From NCBI GenBank assembly GCA_011526585.1, contig WYBB01000057.1, positions 1 through 40,923 of the forward strand: DNA of 40,923 bases, written 5' to 3'. Below, in pieces: positions 1-13,174 of this stretch (positions within the stretch are counted from its first letter, which is position 1; each line of letters opens with the position of its first letter). The position numbers and the translations under genes were made by a program. This stretch comes from Deltaproteobacteria bacterium. Lineage in GTDB: Bacteria; Myxococcota_A; UBA9042; PHBI01. The notes beneath the pieces were generated by a model that searched no databases, was not told where the DNA came from, and saw nothing but the letters and a program-made list of their open reading frames with translations.

Positions 1-7
1 AGGAACG

Positions 8-103
8 GAGGAAGGCAGGAGAGAAGCGCCACGCTCGAGATCCTCCTGCTCGCACGCCTACCGCGTCGAGCCCTTCCTCGTTTCCTCACTTCCTGCTTTC
101 CTC
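8..103. repeat. Long-range imperfect inverted repeat, purine-rich arm and pyrimidine-rich arm
   Basis: Bases 8-20 (GAGGAAGGCAGGA) and 91-103 (TCCTGCTTTCCTC) are inverted copies that differ at one base, which would be a G-U pair in RNA. They are separated by about 70 bases. The rest of the first 150 bases has further GGAAG and TTCCTC runs and no convincing gene. It lies downstream of the minus-strand glycosyltransferase gene, so it may be part of a transcript end or a diffuse repeat. Nothing else is visible between 1 and 150. Confidence 0.4.
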
Positions 104-150
104 AGCCGTTGCCAGGATCTTCGAGGCGTCACGCCAGCGGCGTAGCCATC

Positions 151-177
151 CCAACGCACGCTGCTAGCGTGGGTTGG
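151..177 (-). terminator. Hairpin spanning the glycosyltransferase stop codon
   Basis: Bases 151-162 and 166-177 form a 12-bp inverted repeat with one mismatch and a 3-base loop. The TAG stop codon of the glycosyltransferase gene (166-164) lies in the loop. There is no U-tract, so a classical intrinsic terminator is not proven. A transcript-end stabilising hairpin is also possible. Confidence 0.4.
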
Positions 178-2014
178 CGGCGCGGAATTCGGCGATCGCT
201 TCGAGCAGGCGCGTCTCTTCGTCGGGTTGGCGCACGGGCTCGACCGCTTCGGCCCAGGGGCCGCGCCAGTACCAGTGCCAGAGGGAGCGGTCGACGGGCT
301 GGCTCGCGAAGACGCGCACCTCGGTCTCGTGGCGGCGCAGGTCGACCATGACGAAGTCGTCGTAGACGAGCACCGGGTGTGAGAGCGCGAGCTGTACGAG
401 GCGGCGCTGGTAGAGGGTCGAGCGCGGCGCGACGTAGACCCAGCCGTCGCTCAGGCCGAGGCGCTCGGGCGGCGGGGTCTTGAGCGACTGCACCAGCACG
501 TCGCGGTCGAGGGTGATCGGGAAGCGGGGCTCGTAGCCGCGCATGCGCGGGAGCGCGGGGTCGATCATCACGCCGGTCCTGCGGGTGGTGAGCGCCTTGA
601 CCTCCTTGGCGAAGCGGATCATCTCGCGGCTGGAGATGTAGCTCTCGAGGACCGGCCGGGTGTGCTCGACGAACCAGAGCGAGCCGCCGACAGCGCGGCC
701 GCGCGGCACGAGGTCGACGAAGCGCCAGGCGAGGTTGCCCGTGATCAGCAGCGTCGGCACGACGACGGCGAGGCCGAGCGCGAGGCGGCGGTGGCGCGGC
801 CAGCGCTCGGCGAGCCAGGGGCGCGCGCGGTCGATGAGTGTGACGAGCACGTGGGCGACGGCGATGGCGCAGAAGGGGACCAGCGTCCAGCCCCAGTACT
901 CGTGGATCACCGCGGTGCCGCGGAAGATGTAATAGTGGAGGAGGCCGGCGACGCCGAAGGTCAGCGCGAGCAGGTCGCGGCGCACGAGGCGGCCGCGCAC
1001 GGACTGCCAGAGGCGGTGGAAGAACCAGCCGAAGGCGACGAGGAGGACGGGCAGGGTGAACATCAAGATCGGCACGACCTTGATGTGGTTCAGCATCATG
1101 GCGCGGCCGGCGACCTGGCGCGCCTCGAAGACGCCGTGCAGCTCGGAGATCGAGCCGACCACGGCGGCGACGAGCAGGAAATGGCCGACGAAGAGCGCGA
1201 GCACGAAGAAGCAGTAGCCGCCGAGCAGCGCGAGATCGGGCAGCATCGCGCGCAGGCGGTTCGGGGAGCCGCGGTGGCGGCGCAGGATGACGAAGAACCA
1301 GTGGATGGCGAGGACCAGCGCGCAGTAGTACGCCGGCCAGTCCCACATCGCGGCCCAGAAGAAACAGAAGAGCATGAGCGCGTAGGGCACGAGCCAGGCG
1401 CGACGTGCGGGCGATGAGGGGGCGGCGGCGGGAGCGGCAGAGGGCAGGGGCAGGCGCCGGGCGATGAAGCGCAGGTAGAAGAGCGCCCACAAGCAGGTCC
1501 AGAAGATGAAGCCGCTCTCGTGGTTGGACATGTTGAGGTAGATCGCGTTCGTCGGCAGCAGCACGTACACGGCGCCGGCGACGAGCGCGATGCGTTCGTC
1601 GTAGAGCAGGCGCACGACGAGGATCAGCGCGATGAGCGCGAGCACCGCGAAGAGCGCCGGCACGCCGCGGATGGTGCCGGGGTGGTCACCGAAGAGCGCG
1701 ACCGCGGCGGTGTTGTGCAGGTGCATGCCGAGCGGGTGGTGCGTGTAGCCGTCGCGCACCGTCGGGGGCGTGCGCCCGGTGTAGTACTGCACCGGGAAGA
1801 GCGTGCCCCAGCGCAGCGTGTTGCGCGCGGACTGCAGGTAGGCCGAGCTGTTCCAGCCGTTGTGGCCGAGCACGAAGTCGTCGCCCGCGCCCATGAAGGC
1901 GAGGAAGGCCTGGCTCATGACGAGCGCGGCGAAGAGGCCGACGAACCAGCGGCGCGGCAACGAGGGGCGCGCCGGCGGGGGCGGGGCCGGGTCAGCGAGG
2001 GGCGCGGGCTCCAT
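164..2014 (-). CDS. GT-C fold membrane glycosyltransferase (family 39/PMT-like)
   Basis: This 616-residue polytopic membrane protein probably transfers a sugar from a lipid-phosphate donor on the outer face of the inner membrane. A short Pro/Ala-rich cytoplasmic N-terminus precedes a first membrane segment near residues 28-45. An external loop follows with an acidic pair (GAGDDF) and a His-rich stretch (YTHHPLGMHLH). About ten more hydrophobic segments come next, then a soluble C-terminal domain of about 180 residues. This layout matches the ArnT/PMT superfamily. The acceptor cannot be read from the sequence. The ATG start is set by a 4-base ATGA overlap with the stop of the thioredoxin-like gene upstream, so the two are probably translationally coupled. 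The family call is fairly safe and the exact substrate is unknown. Confidence 0.8.
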   Translation of the reverse strand: MEPAPLADPAPPPPARPSLPRRWFVGLFAALVMSQAFLAFMGAGDDFVLGHNGWNSSAYLQSARNTLRWGTLFPVQYYTGRTPPTVRDGYTHHPLGMHLHNTAAVALFGDHPGTIRGVPALFAVLALIALILVVRLLYDERIALVAGAVYVLLPTNAIYLNMSNHESGFIFWTCLWALFYLRFIARRLPLPSAAPAAAPSSPARRAWLVPYALMLFCFFWAAMWDWPAYYCALVLAIHWFFVILRRHRGSPNRLRAMLPDLALLGGYCFFVLALFVGHFLLVAAVVGSISELHGVFEARQVAGRAMMLNHIKVVPILMFTLPVLLVAFGWFFHRLWQSVRGRLVRRDLLALTFGVAGLLHYYIFRGTAVIHEYWGWTLVPFCAIAVAHVLVTLIDRARPWLAERWPRHRRLALGLAVVVPTLLITGNLAWRFVDLVPRGRAVGGSLWFVEHTRPVLESYISSREMIRFAKEVKALTTRRTGVMIDPALPRMRGYEPRFPITLDRDVLVQSLKTPPPERLGLSDGWVYVAPRSTLYQRRLVQLALSHPVLVYDDFVMVDLRRHETEVRVFASQPVDRSLWHWYWRGPWAEAVEPVRQPDEETRLLEAIAEFRAANPR

Positions 2015-2424
2015 CACTCGTCGTCTTCGCGGAGCTCCCAGGGCTCGTCGTCGGAGACGCCCTCCTTCTGGCGGCGGGCGATCTCCTCGCGCACCGCGAT
2101 CATGTCGAGCTCGCGCGTCGCCTGCAGCACCTGGTCGAGGGCGCGCGCCGGCATGGCGCCCGCCTCCTGGTAGACCCCGATGCCCTCGCGGAAGATCACC
2201 AGGGTCGGGATCGAGGTGATGCCGAAGTGGCCGGCGATCTCGCGCTCGGCCTCGGTGTCGACCTTGCCGAAGACGAAGTCGGGGTGCTCCTCGGAGGCGC
2301 GCTCGAAGACCGGCGCGAAGGTCCTGCACGGGCCGCACCAGGCGGCCCAGAAGTCGAGCACGACCATGGGGTTGCTGGTGATGACCGACTCGATGTTGGT
2401 CTTGGTGATCTGGATCGTTGCCAT
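2014..2424 (-). CDS. Thioredoxin-like protein with a charged C-terminal extension
   Basis: This 136-residue thioredoxin-fold protein has a WCGPC active site (residues 29-33) and the cis-proline segment GITSIPTLVIF. It should act as a cytoplasmic disulfide reductant, since no signal peptide is present. The C-terminus runs about 30 residues beyond the usual thioredoxin length and is highly charged (EEIARRQKEG, DDEPWELREDDE). The start chosen is the second in-frame ATG, 21 bases inside a longer frame, because GGAGGA sits just upstream of it. The longer frame would begin inside the repeat array. The gene shares an ATGA overlap with the downstream glycosyltransferase gene and follows glnS across the repeats. 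A role in maintaining that enzyme is speculation. Confidence 0.85.
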   Translation of the reverse strand: MATIQITKTNIESVITSNPMVVLDFWAAWCGPCRTFAPVFERASEEHPDFVFGKVDTEAEREIAGHFGITSIPTLVIFREGIGVYQEAGAMPARALDQVLQATRELDMIAVREEIARRQKEGVSDDEPWELREDDE

Positions 2425-2435
2425 GTCGTTCCTCC

Positions 2436-2541
2436 GGGCGGCCACGAGGGCCGCCCCTACATCGGGCTGGTCACGAGGGCCGCCCTACATCGGGCGGCCA
2501 CGAGGGCCGCCCCTACATCGGGCTGGTCACGAGGGCCGCCC

Positions 2542-2545
<4 letters not shown>
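2436..2545. repeat. Four-copy tandem array of a 28-bp palindromic (REP-like) unit
   Basis: Copies begin at 2436, 2464, 2492 and 2520, an exact 28-base period. Each copy is a palindrome with arms GGGCGGCC and GGCCGCCC around ACGAG, then CCTAC, and the units are joined by ATC. Copies 2 and 4 carry TGGTC in place of CGGCC, which weakens one arm, and copy 2 lacks one C. The array lies between the thioredoxin-like gene and glnS, and the glnS TAG stop is inside the last copy. Further single copies lie at 15966-15990 and 19335-19359. It resembles the dispersed REP-type elements of many GC-rich genomes. Confidence 0.9.
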
Positions 2546-4905
<2,360 letters not shown>

Positions 4906-4924
4906 GGGGCAGCCTTGGCGTGCG

Positions 4925-6871
4925 TCAGGAGGGGGCGGGGACGAGGTGGGCGTTGATCGCCTCGAAGAGGCGGGCGAAGCGATCGACCATCGCGGGCGGC
5001 AAGGGCGAGCCGGCGCGGCGCATGGCGGTCTCGGCGACGAGCAGGCGGTCGAGGGTCTCGCCGCTGCCCTCGAGGCCCTTGTGGGTGCGCTCGACGAGGC
5101 CGCCGTCGGGGCCGAGCTCGTCCTCGGAGAGCGGGGGCGAGAGCTTGTGCGCCTCGGTGACGAGCGAGAGCCAGAGCGCCGGCTCGATGAGGTCCTCGAT
5201 CGTCGCGCCCGCGGGGGCGGCCTGGCCGGGTAGCGGCGGGGGCGCGCCGTCGGCGATGAAGCTCGTCAGCGGCACGACGCCGATCCCGGACAAGAGCGCG
5301 CTCTTGCCGAGGCGCGCGAGCGGGGCGAGCTCGGCGGGGGCGCCCTCGTGCAGGAAGACGAGGCGGCGCTCGGGATGCGCGGTCATGAGCGCGTAGGGGA
5401 TGAGGTCGGTCACGCCGCCGAGCGGCACGATCGACAGGCTCGGGTCGAGGGTGGGGCGGTTCCGGCGCTGGGTCTCGATCGCCATGTGGCGAAGCCAGAG
5501 GAGCTCGGCCGCGTCGCGAACGACCAGCGCGGCGCGCCTGCCGTCGGGCAGGATGCGCTCGGCGAGCGAGGAGCCGATGGCGGTGCGCAGCGGCAGCAGT
5601 GTCGTCTGGTCGACGACCGAGAGATCCGAGGAGATGGTCGTGCCGCGCGTCGGGTGCAGCGTCACGGCGCGCGCGCGCTCGAGGCGCTTGATGTCGAGCA
5701 TGAAGGGCGAGTGGGTCGTGTAGAGGACCTGGTGGTTCGGGCCGAGGCGATCCTCGATGAAGCGCAGGAAGTCGACCTGGATCCCGGCGTGCAAGGACAG
5801 GCCCGGCTCGTCGAGCAGGATCACCAGCGGTCCCGGGTAGTCGCCGAGCTGGCAGAGGCGCACCATGAAGCTGAAGAACCAGGCGAAGCCGCGGCTGCGC
5901 TCGTCGAGCGGGAGCGAGGCGCGGCGCTTGCGGTTGCCGATGCGGATCCGGAGGACCGGGGTGCCGCGCGGGAAGTCGGGGTCGTTCTGGCTGGCGTTGG
6001 CGACGTCGATGTGGACCTCGAGGTCCTTGTCGCCGCTCCAGTAGGCGACGAGCTCGTCGGTGATGGCGGCGGCGGCGTTCTCGACCTTGGCCTTGAGGTC
6101 CTCGTAGGTCTGCTTGTGCGGGTCGAGCTCGATCGCCTCGACGCCGGCGAGCTCGAGCAGCGCGAGCACGGTGGAGACGCCGGGGGCGTTCTTCAACGCG
6201 GGATCGAGGAGCTGCGTGAGCGCGATGGCGCCCGGCATGACATCGTCGTCACCGAAGGAGATGAAGCGCGGCAGGCGCGCCTGCAGGACCTCGGCCCAGA
6301 TGCGGGCGCCGAGCGGGTGGTGCTCGAACTGACGCGCGACCTGGAGGATGGTCTGGGCGCCGGCGCTCTTCTTCTCGAACGGGGTCAGCGCGGCGACGAG
6401 CTGCTTGAAGCTCTCGGCCCCGAGGGCGGCGGCGCGCGCGGGCTCGTCGAGATCCTGACGCTTGGACACGATCTGCCGGATGATCTGGCCCTCGGAGACC
6501 GGCAGCTCGGCGATGAGCTGGCTCTTGTAGTCGCGCTTGACCACGACGGTGTTGCTTCGCAAGATCCCGCGGCCGAAGCGCTTTTCGACCTCGTGTGTCT
6601 CCTGCTCGTCGAGGGCGAAGCGTGCGGCGACGACCAGGTCGGGCGAGCGGGCGTGGCGGCGGCGATACGCTCCGAGCTGGGTGCGCGGGTAGTCGAGGGT
6701 GATGTCGAAGCGCGACCCGTCGGCGGCGTTGATGCGGCGCAGCGCTTCGAGGAAGGCGGTCTTGCCCGACTCGTTACGGCCGATGAAGGCGGTGACGTCG
6801 GGCTCGACGGCGACCTCGCCCGAGTCCTCGATACAGCGGTATTTCGTCACGCGCACATGGGTCAGCTTCAA
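4925..6871 (-). CDS. OLD-family-like ABC-class ATPase with a degenerate TOPRIM region
   Basis: This protein of about 648 residues starts with the hallmark of SMC/RecF/OLD-type ATPases: LKLTHVRVTKYRCIEDS, then Walker A GRNESGKT at residues 31-38. The Walker B region (PLVILLDEPGLSLHAG) and a YTTHSPFML His-switch follow near residues 350-400. The C-terminal 200 residues occupy the place of the TOPRIM nuclease domain of OLD proteins. However, the expected VEG glutamate is replaced (ALVVRDAAELLWLRHM) and no DxD is visible, so nuclease activity is doubtful. I chose the TTG at 6871 because GGAG lies 8 bases upstream and family members begin here. An ATG at 6928 would add 19 poorly conserved-looking residues. 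The gene probably heads the operon with glnS. Its role (DNA repair, phage defence or other) is unknown. Confidence 0.75.
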   Translation of the reverse strand: MKLTHVRVTKYRCIEDSGEVAVEPDVTAFIGRNESGKTAFLEALRRINAADGSRFDITLDYPRTQLGAYRRRHARSPDLVVAARFALDEQETHEVEKRFGRGILRSNTVVVKRDYKSQLIAELPVSEGQIIRQIVSKRQDLDEPARAAALGAESFKQLVAALTPFEKKSAGAQTILQVARQFEHHPLGARIWAEVLQARLPRFISFGDDDVMPGAIALTQLLDPALKNAPGVSTVLALLELAGVEAIELDPHKQTYEDLKAKVENAAAAITDELVAYWSGDKDLEVHIDVANASQNDPDFPRGTPVLRIRIGNRKRRASLPLDERSRGFAWFFSFMVRLCQLGDYPGPLVILLDEPGLSLHAGIQVDFLRFIEDRLGPNHQVLYTTHSPFMLDIKRLERARAVTLHPTRGTTISSDLSVVDQTTLLPLRTAIGSSLAERILPDGRRAALVVRDAAELLWLRHMAIETQRRNRPTLDPSLSIVPLGGVTDLIPYALMTAHPERRLVFLHEGAPAELAPLARLGKSALLSGIGVVPLTSFIADGAPPPLPGQAAPAGATIEDLIEPALWLSLVTEAHKLSPPLSEDELGPDGGLVERTHKGLEGSGETLDRLLVAETAMRRAGSPLPPAMVDRFARLFEAINAHLVPAPS

Positions 6872-6949
6872 GGCACCCGCTCCCGCATGAATCCGGCGGG
6901 GCGATGCGCGCCCGCCGGGCGTGGTCATAGCGAATGGCGAAGCGGACGG

Positions 6950-7120
6950 CTACTGTCGTGTTCCCGCGGGCATTGGCAGCGGCCTACCCTGAGATGGAGC
7001 CGTCGGCGAAGGATCGTCAAGGACCGTCGCCTCCGGCCTGTCCGTCAGCAGGCGATCGAGGGCCTCGAGGAGCCCCCCGCGCAAGTTCTGGACGAGCCGC
7101 CGACGTTCGCATTCGCCCAT
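6950..7120 (-). CDS. Possible small hypothetical protein
   Basis: This 56-residue frame begins MGECERRRLVQNLRGGLL. Its first 33 codons have the high G/C third-position use seen in real genes here (for example CTC CTC GAG GCC CTC), and the residues form a plausible amphipathic helix. The last 20 codons lose this bias. There is no ribosome binding site close to the ATG, and I recognise no family. It could be a small protein, the remnant of an older gene, or chance. Confidence 0.25.
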   Translation of the reverse strand: MGECERRRLVQNLRGGLLEALDRLLTDRPEATVLDDPSPTAPSQGRPLPMPAGTRQ

Positions 7121-7321
7121 GCGCACTTCGGTCTCGAGCCCCCCCGTCGCAGGCGGCGAGCGGCTGCATCGAGACGGCGACGCGAACCCCAAGAATGGGA
7201 TGGTGGATGCGGAGTCTGCAAGGTCGCGAACCATGCGCATCTGTATGGGTGCCGCCTCGCAGGGACCGCGGCTGCGGTTCTCTTCGGGGAACGTTTCGGC
7301 CGGGCGACCGCAGCGCGGCTC

Positions 7322-7350
7322 TTCAATGCACAGCGCCGACGCGCTAGAGT
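7322..7350 (+). promoter_or_regulatory. Candidate promoter of the Cys-rich lipoprotein gene
   Basis: TTCAAT (7322-7327) is followed after 17 bases by TAGAGT (7345-7350), 39 bases before the ATG at 7390. The same TAGAGT hexamer with a 17-base spacer occurs upstream of sucA, which supports it as a -10 form used by this organism. The -35 match is weak. Confidence 0.4.
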
Positions 7351-7389
7351 CCGCAACGGTGTCGCGTCGGCCGCGTCCAGGAGAGCATC

Positions 7390-9348
7390 ATGTCCGTCCA
7401 GGGAACCCTCGAGCCAACCGCTACTTCGGCGCGCGTCCTCGTCGTCGCGCTCGCCTCCGGGTGGTTCGCGGCGGCCGCGTGCATCGGTGACGCACGGCGC
7501 TCCGGCGGCGACACGACGGCGGACGTCGCCGAAGAGGTCCTCGTCCCCGAGACGCTCGTCGACACCGCGAGCGAGACGGACGACGGGCCGGAGGTCAGCG
7601 AGCCCGTCGAGGTGGTCGACGCGACCGAGACCGTCGACCCGCTCGACGTGGTCGAGACGACGGAGGTCGAGGAGGTCGGCGACACGCAGCCGGAGACGAT
7701 GGAGGAGATCGTCGGGGACGCGTTCGAGGTCGACGACGGCGAGATCGCCGAGACGATCGAGGACGTCTTCGAGGCCGAGGTGACGGACGCGGAGGTGGTC
7801 GAGATCGTCGACGTCGAGATCGTCGAGGCCGAGATCGTCGCCGACGCGATCGAGGTCGAGGCCACGCCCGAGTGCGGCGGCAACGCCGACTGCTCCGATC
7901 GCGAAGGCGCCGACGAGTGCACGCAATGGACCTGCAGGGCCGGCACGTGCGTGCTGGCGCCGAACAACGAGGGCGGCCCCTGTAACGACCGCGACGCCTG
8001 CACCACGGGCGACAAATGCCGGGCGGGCGAGTGCGTGGCGAGCGGCGCCGTCAGCTGCCCGGCGGACGCGGGGTCTTTCGGGTGCAAGATCCCGGTCTGC
8101 GATCCGCTCGTGGGCTGCACGTTCATCGCGGCCACCCCGGACGTGAGCTGCAACAACGGCACCGGCGCCATCCCGGGCACGTGCATGCTCGGCGGGTTCC
8201 AAGGCGGGGACCATTGCGACGGGCAAGGGGCGTGCATCGACGCGAGCGCGCCGACGCCCGCGACGATCGGGGCGCCTCAGCTCGAGGGCGAGTGGTTCCT
8301 GGCCTACACGACATTCGGCCGCTACGCCGCGCTCGCGTCCGGCCGCGGCGTGGCCACGATGACGAAGGCGACGCAGGAGTTCGCGCTCGGCGAGGTACAC
8401 GACTTCGGCATCATCCCCTTCCAGGACGATGACGCCGGCTTTCTCTGCGGTCTCGCCGATGGCACGTTGGAGGCCCGCTTCCCGGCGGGACGCCTCACCG
8501 GACACCAGGTCGACCGGAACCTGGCGGTGCTGAGCGACCACGGCAGCGACGGGCTGGCGCTCCTCGTGCGCGCGGACGACGGCGACGCGGCGGACGTCGA
8601 CGGCAGCTACGCGTATTTCCAGACGAGCGTCGTCTTCGGCCGCTCGACGCCGTCGACCTGGCGCGGTGACGTCGTGTTCGCGGACGGGTGCATGCAGAGC
8701 GGTACGATCGCCAGCGATCCGGATGATTCTGTCGGGTACGGCTTCCTGCCGACCGAGGCGAGCTGTTTCGTGCAGTCCCCGCTCAGCGGCGAGGAGTCCC
8801 TCTACCAGCTGCAGGTCGGCGTCCGGGCGGTCACCAACGACCCGAACATCTACCCGATCTACTACCGCGGCGCCGTCATGAAGGGGGGTGACGTCGTGGT
8901 GCTGGTGAAGGAGACGGGGGAGGGATCGCTCGAGCCCGAGTACGGCCTCACGATCCTCGTACGCGATGACGTCACGACATTTTCGCAGCCCCAGATGGTC
9001 GGCTCGTGGCGCTACAACCTGCACGCGAAGATCCGCACCGAGGCGCCGCGGCGCGACGTGGGCTCGGTCGTTTGGAGCCTCGTGAACACGTTCAGCGGCG
9101 GGTCGTTCGGCACGCTCGACGGCACGGTCATCCAGTCGAGCGGCTGGGGAGCGATCAACTTCGGGACCTCCCACTTTTCGCAGCGCGTCTCCCTGCCGAC
9201 CGGGGCGATCTACCAGACCGGCGTCGTCGCGCCCTCCGGGAAGTTCGCCGTCGGGTGGCTCGTGGAGCAGCCGACGAACGGCACACAGCCGAGCGTGCTC
9301 TTCGACACGCCCAGCGGCGGCTCGATGTTGTTGATGCTACGCCCCTGA
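7390..9348 (+). CDS. Large Cys-rich lipoprotein with acidic tether, function unknown
   Basis: This 652-residue exported lipoprotein has hydrophobic residues 16-30 ending AAAAC, so Cys31 is the likely lipidated residue. Residues 45-155 form an almost uninterrupted acidic low-complexity tether of E, D, V, T and I (for example EVVEIVDVEIVEAEIVADAI) without basic residues. Residues 160-275 hold about 20 cysteines in short CxxxxxC-type units (ECGGNADCSD, GPCNDRDACTTGDKC), resembling the Cys-rich repeats of myxobacterial surface proteins and likely disulfide-bonded. The remaining 370 residues appear beta-rich and match no family I recognise. GGAGAGC precedes the ATG. It stands alone between a divergent and a convergent neighbour. 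A cell-surface binding or structural role is inference. Confidence 0.8.
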   Translation: MSVQGTLEPTATSARVLVVALASGWFAAAACIGDARRSGGDTTADVAEEVLVPETLVDTASETDDGPEVSEPVEVVDATETVDPLDVVETTEVEEVGDTQPETMEEIVGDAFEVDDGEIAETIEDVFEAEVTDAEVVEIVDVEIVEAEIVADAIEVEATPECGGNADCSDREGADECTQWTCRAGTCVLAPNNEGGPCNDRDACTTGDKCRAGECVASGAVSCPADAGSFGCKIPVCDPLVGCTFIAATPDVSCNNGTGAIPGTCMLGGFQGGDHCDGQGACIDASAPTPATIGAPQLEGEWFLAYTTFGRYAALASGRGVATMTKATQEFALGEVHDFGIIPFQDDDAGFLCGLADGTLEARFPAGRLTGHQVDRNLAVLSDHGSDGLALLVRADDGDAADVDGSYAYFQTSVVFGRSTPSTWRGDVVFADGCMQSGTIASDPDDSVGYGFLPTEASCFVQSPLSGEESLYQLQVGVRAVTNDPNIYPIYYRGAVMKGGDVVVLVKETGEGSLEPEYGLTILVRDDVTTFSQPQMVGSWRYNLHAKIRTEAPRRDVGSVVWSLVNTFSGGSFGTLDGTVIQSSGWGAINFGTSHFSQRVSLPTGAIYQTGVVAPSGKFAVGWLVEQPTNGTQPSVLFDTPSGGSMLLMLRP

Positions 9349-9507
9349 TTCCTCGCCTGGTGGGAGCGCTTCGCCGTCCACTCGGACCTGTGGTCATCCA
9401 GGCCAGTCGAGATCGAAGAGGGGTTCGAAGAGCGCGGCCGCGAAGTCCTGGGTGGATGCGCTTGCGCTCGACCATCGGCGGTGGCGGCAGGTGACCCGAC
9501 CCGAGTC

Positions 9508-10535
9508 TCAGTCCTGCAGGCGCCAGGCGAGGGTCTCGCCGGCGCGGTGGGGCACGAGCTCGGCGGCGGGGCCGAAGGGCAGGGTCAAGGGGATCGGGGT
9601 CGGGGCGCGCTCGAGGGTGAGGGTGTCGGCGTTGCGCGGCAGGCGGTAGAAGTCCGCGCCGTGGTGGCTGGCGAAGGGCTCGAGGCGGTCGAGCGCGCCG
9701 TGGCGGTCGAAGATCTCGGCGTAGTGCAGGACGGTGTGGTGGCCGGTGTAGACGCCGGCGGGGCAGCAGCCGGACTCCTTGGCGGCGCGGGCGTGCGGCG
9801 CGGAGTCGCTGCCGAGGAAGAAGCGCGGGTGGCCCGAGATCGCGACGTCGAGGAGGGCGTCGCGGTCGGTGCGGGTCTTGGGCACCGGCAGGCAGTAGAG
9901 GTGGGGGCGCAGGCCGCCCTTGAAGAGGTCGCTGCGCTCGACCTCGAGGTGGTGCGCGGTGATCGTCGCGGCGACGTGGGGGCCGGCGGCTTGCACGAAG
10001 GCGACGCCGGCGCGGGTGGTGACGTGCTCGAGCACGATCCGTAGATCGGGGTGGCGGTGGCAGAGCGGGGCGAGCAGGTCGGTGACGAAGCGGGCCTCGC
10101 GCTCGAAGACGTCGATGGCGGGATCGGTGACCTCGCCGTGGAGCTGGAGCACGAGGTCGTGCTCGACCATGGCGGCCAACACCGGGTCGAGTCGGCCGAG
10201 ATCGGTCACGCCGGCGGCGGAGTGGGTGGTGGCGCCGGCCGGGTAGAGCTTGGCGGCGACGAGGCCGGCGACGCGGGCGCGGGCGATCTCGTCGGGGGTC
10301 GTGTGATCGGTGAGGTAGAGGCTGACGAGCGGGGTGAAGGCGGGGTTCGCGGCGGCGGCGCGCAGGCGCTCGGCGTAGGCGAGCGCGGCGGTGGTCGTCG
10401 TCAGCGGCGGCACCAGGTTGGGCATCGCGACCGCGCGCCCGAAGACCGCGGCGACGGGAGGCACGGTGGCGGCGAGCAGGGCGCCGTCGCGGAAGTGCAC
10501 GTGCCAGTCGTCGGGGCGCGTGAGCGTGAGCAGGG

Positions 10536-10539
<4 letters not shown>
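9508..10539 (-). CDS. pyrC: Dihydroorotase (PyrC type)
   Basis: This 343-residue enzyme interconverts carbamoyl-aspartate and dihydroorotate in pyrimidine synthesis. It has the length and motifs of the E. coli PyrC class. The zinc-binding HxH is in DDWHVHFRDG, the carbamylated-lysine region is VAAKLYPAGATTHS, the histidine ligands are in LQLHGEV and LEHVTT, and the catalytic aspartate is in FLGSDSAPH. All expected residues are present. The ATG overlaps the stop of the upstream sensor kinase gene by four bases (ATGA at 10539-10536), so translation is probably coupled. It is unusual for a biosynthetic gene to be coupled to a Ser/Thr kinase. Convergent with the lipoprotein gene, with 159 bases between them. 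Confidence 0.95.
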
Positions 10540-12878
<2,339 letters not shown>

Positions 12879-12931
12879 AGGACCTCTAAGCCAGGGGTTC
12901 CATGTGCGCGAACGGGGCGTGGTGCGCGTTC

Positions 12932-12969
12932 ATCGCCGGCATATTGGACCAGCCGGCGATCGCGCGCAA
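12932..12969 (-). promoter_or_regulatory. Candidate promoter of the kinase-pyrC operon with overlapping dyad
   Basis: ATCGCCGGC (12932-12940) and GCCGGCGAT (12952-12960) form a perfect 9-bp inverted repeat with an 11-base spacer. On the minus strand, TTGCGC (12969-12964) and CAATAT (12946-12941) are 17 bases apart and could be -35 and -10 elements, which puts the -10 in the centre of the dyad. This is 54 bases or more upstream of the kinase start. The layout suits a repressor operator. The -10 match is only moderate. Confidence 0.35.
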
Positions 12970-13122
12970 CCGAGCGCGGGCAACGTGCTGGAGAGCGCCG
13001 CGTCGAGCGCCTGCGTCAGTAGGAAACGGCAGCTCGCGACCCGGAGCTCCGGAGACGGCCCGAGGGCTCGGTCGAGCCCGAAGAGGGCGGCGGAGGGCGC
13101 AGGGTCGCGAGCGATACGGCCA

Positions 13123-13174
13123 CGTCCCCACGGGCGTTCCATCCTTCGTGGTGGGCGGCACGCCGGTGGGGACG
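13123..13174 (-). terminator. Strong hairpin directly after the small lipoprotein gene
   Basis: Bases 13123-13137 and 13160-13174 form a 15-bp inverted repeat with one mismatch and a 22-base loop. It begins at the base next to the lipoprotein stop codon and lies upstream of the kinase gene, so it probably separates the two transcripts. No U-tract follows on the minus strand. Confidence 0.45.

Larger units (their letters stand above)
6872..7389. other. Divergent intergenic region of about 520 bp
   Basis: This stretch separates the minus-strand ATPase gene from the plus-strand Cys-rich lipoprotein gene and must hold promoters for both. It holds one weak minus-strand ORF (6950-7120) and a plus-strand promoter candidate at 7322-7350. 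No tRNA, repeat or strong hairpin was seen. Confidence 0.5.

Noticed and set aside
9349..9507. RNA gene or terminator between the lipoprotein gene and pyrC
   Set aside because: Only short palindromes were seen, with no stable stem plus U-tract and no tRNA-like fold.
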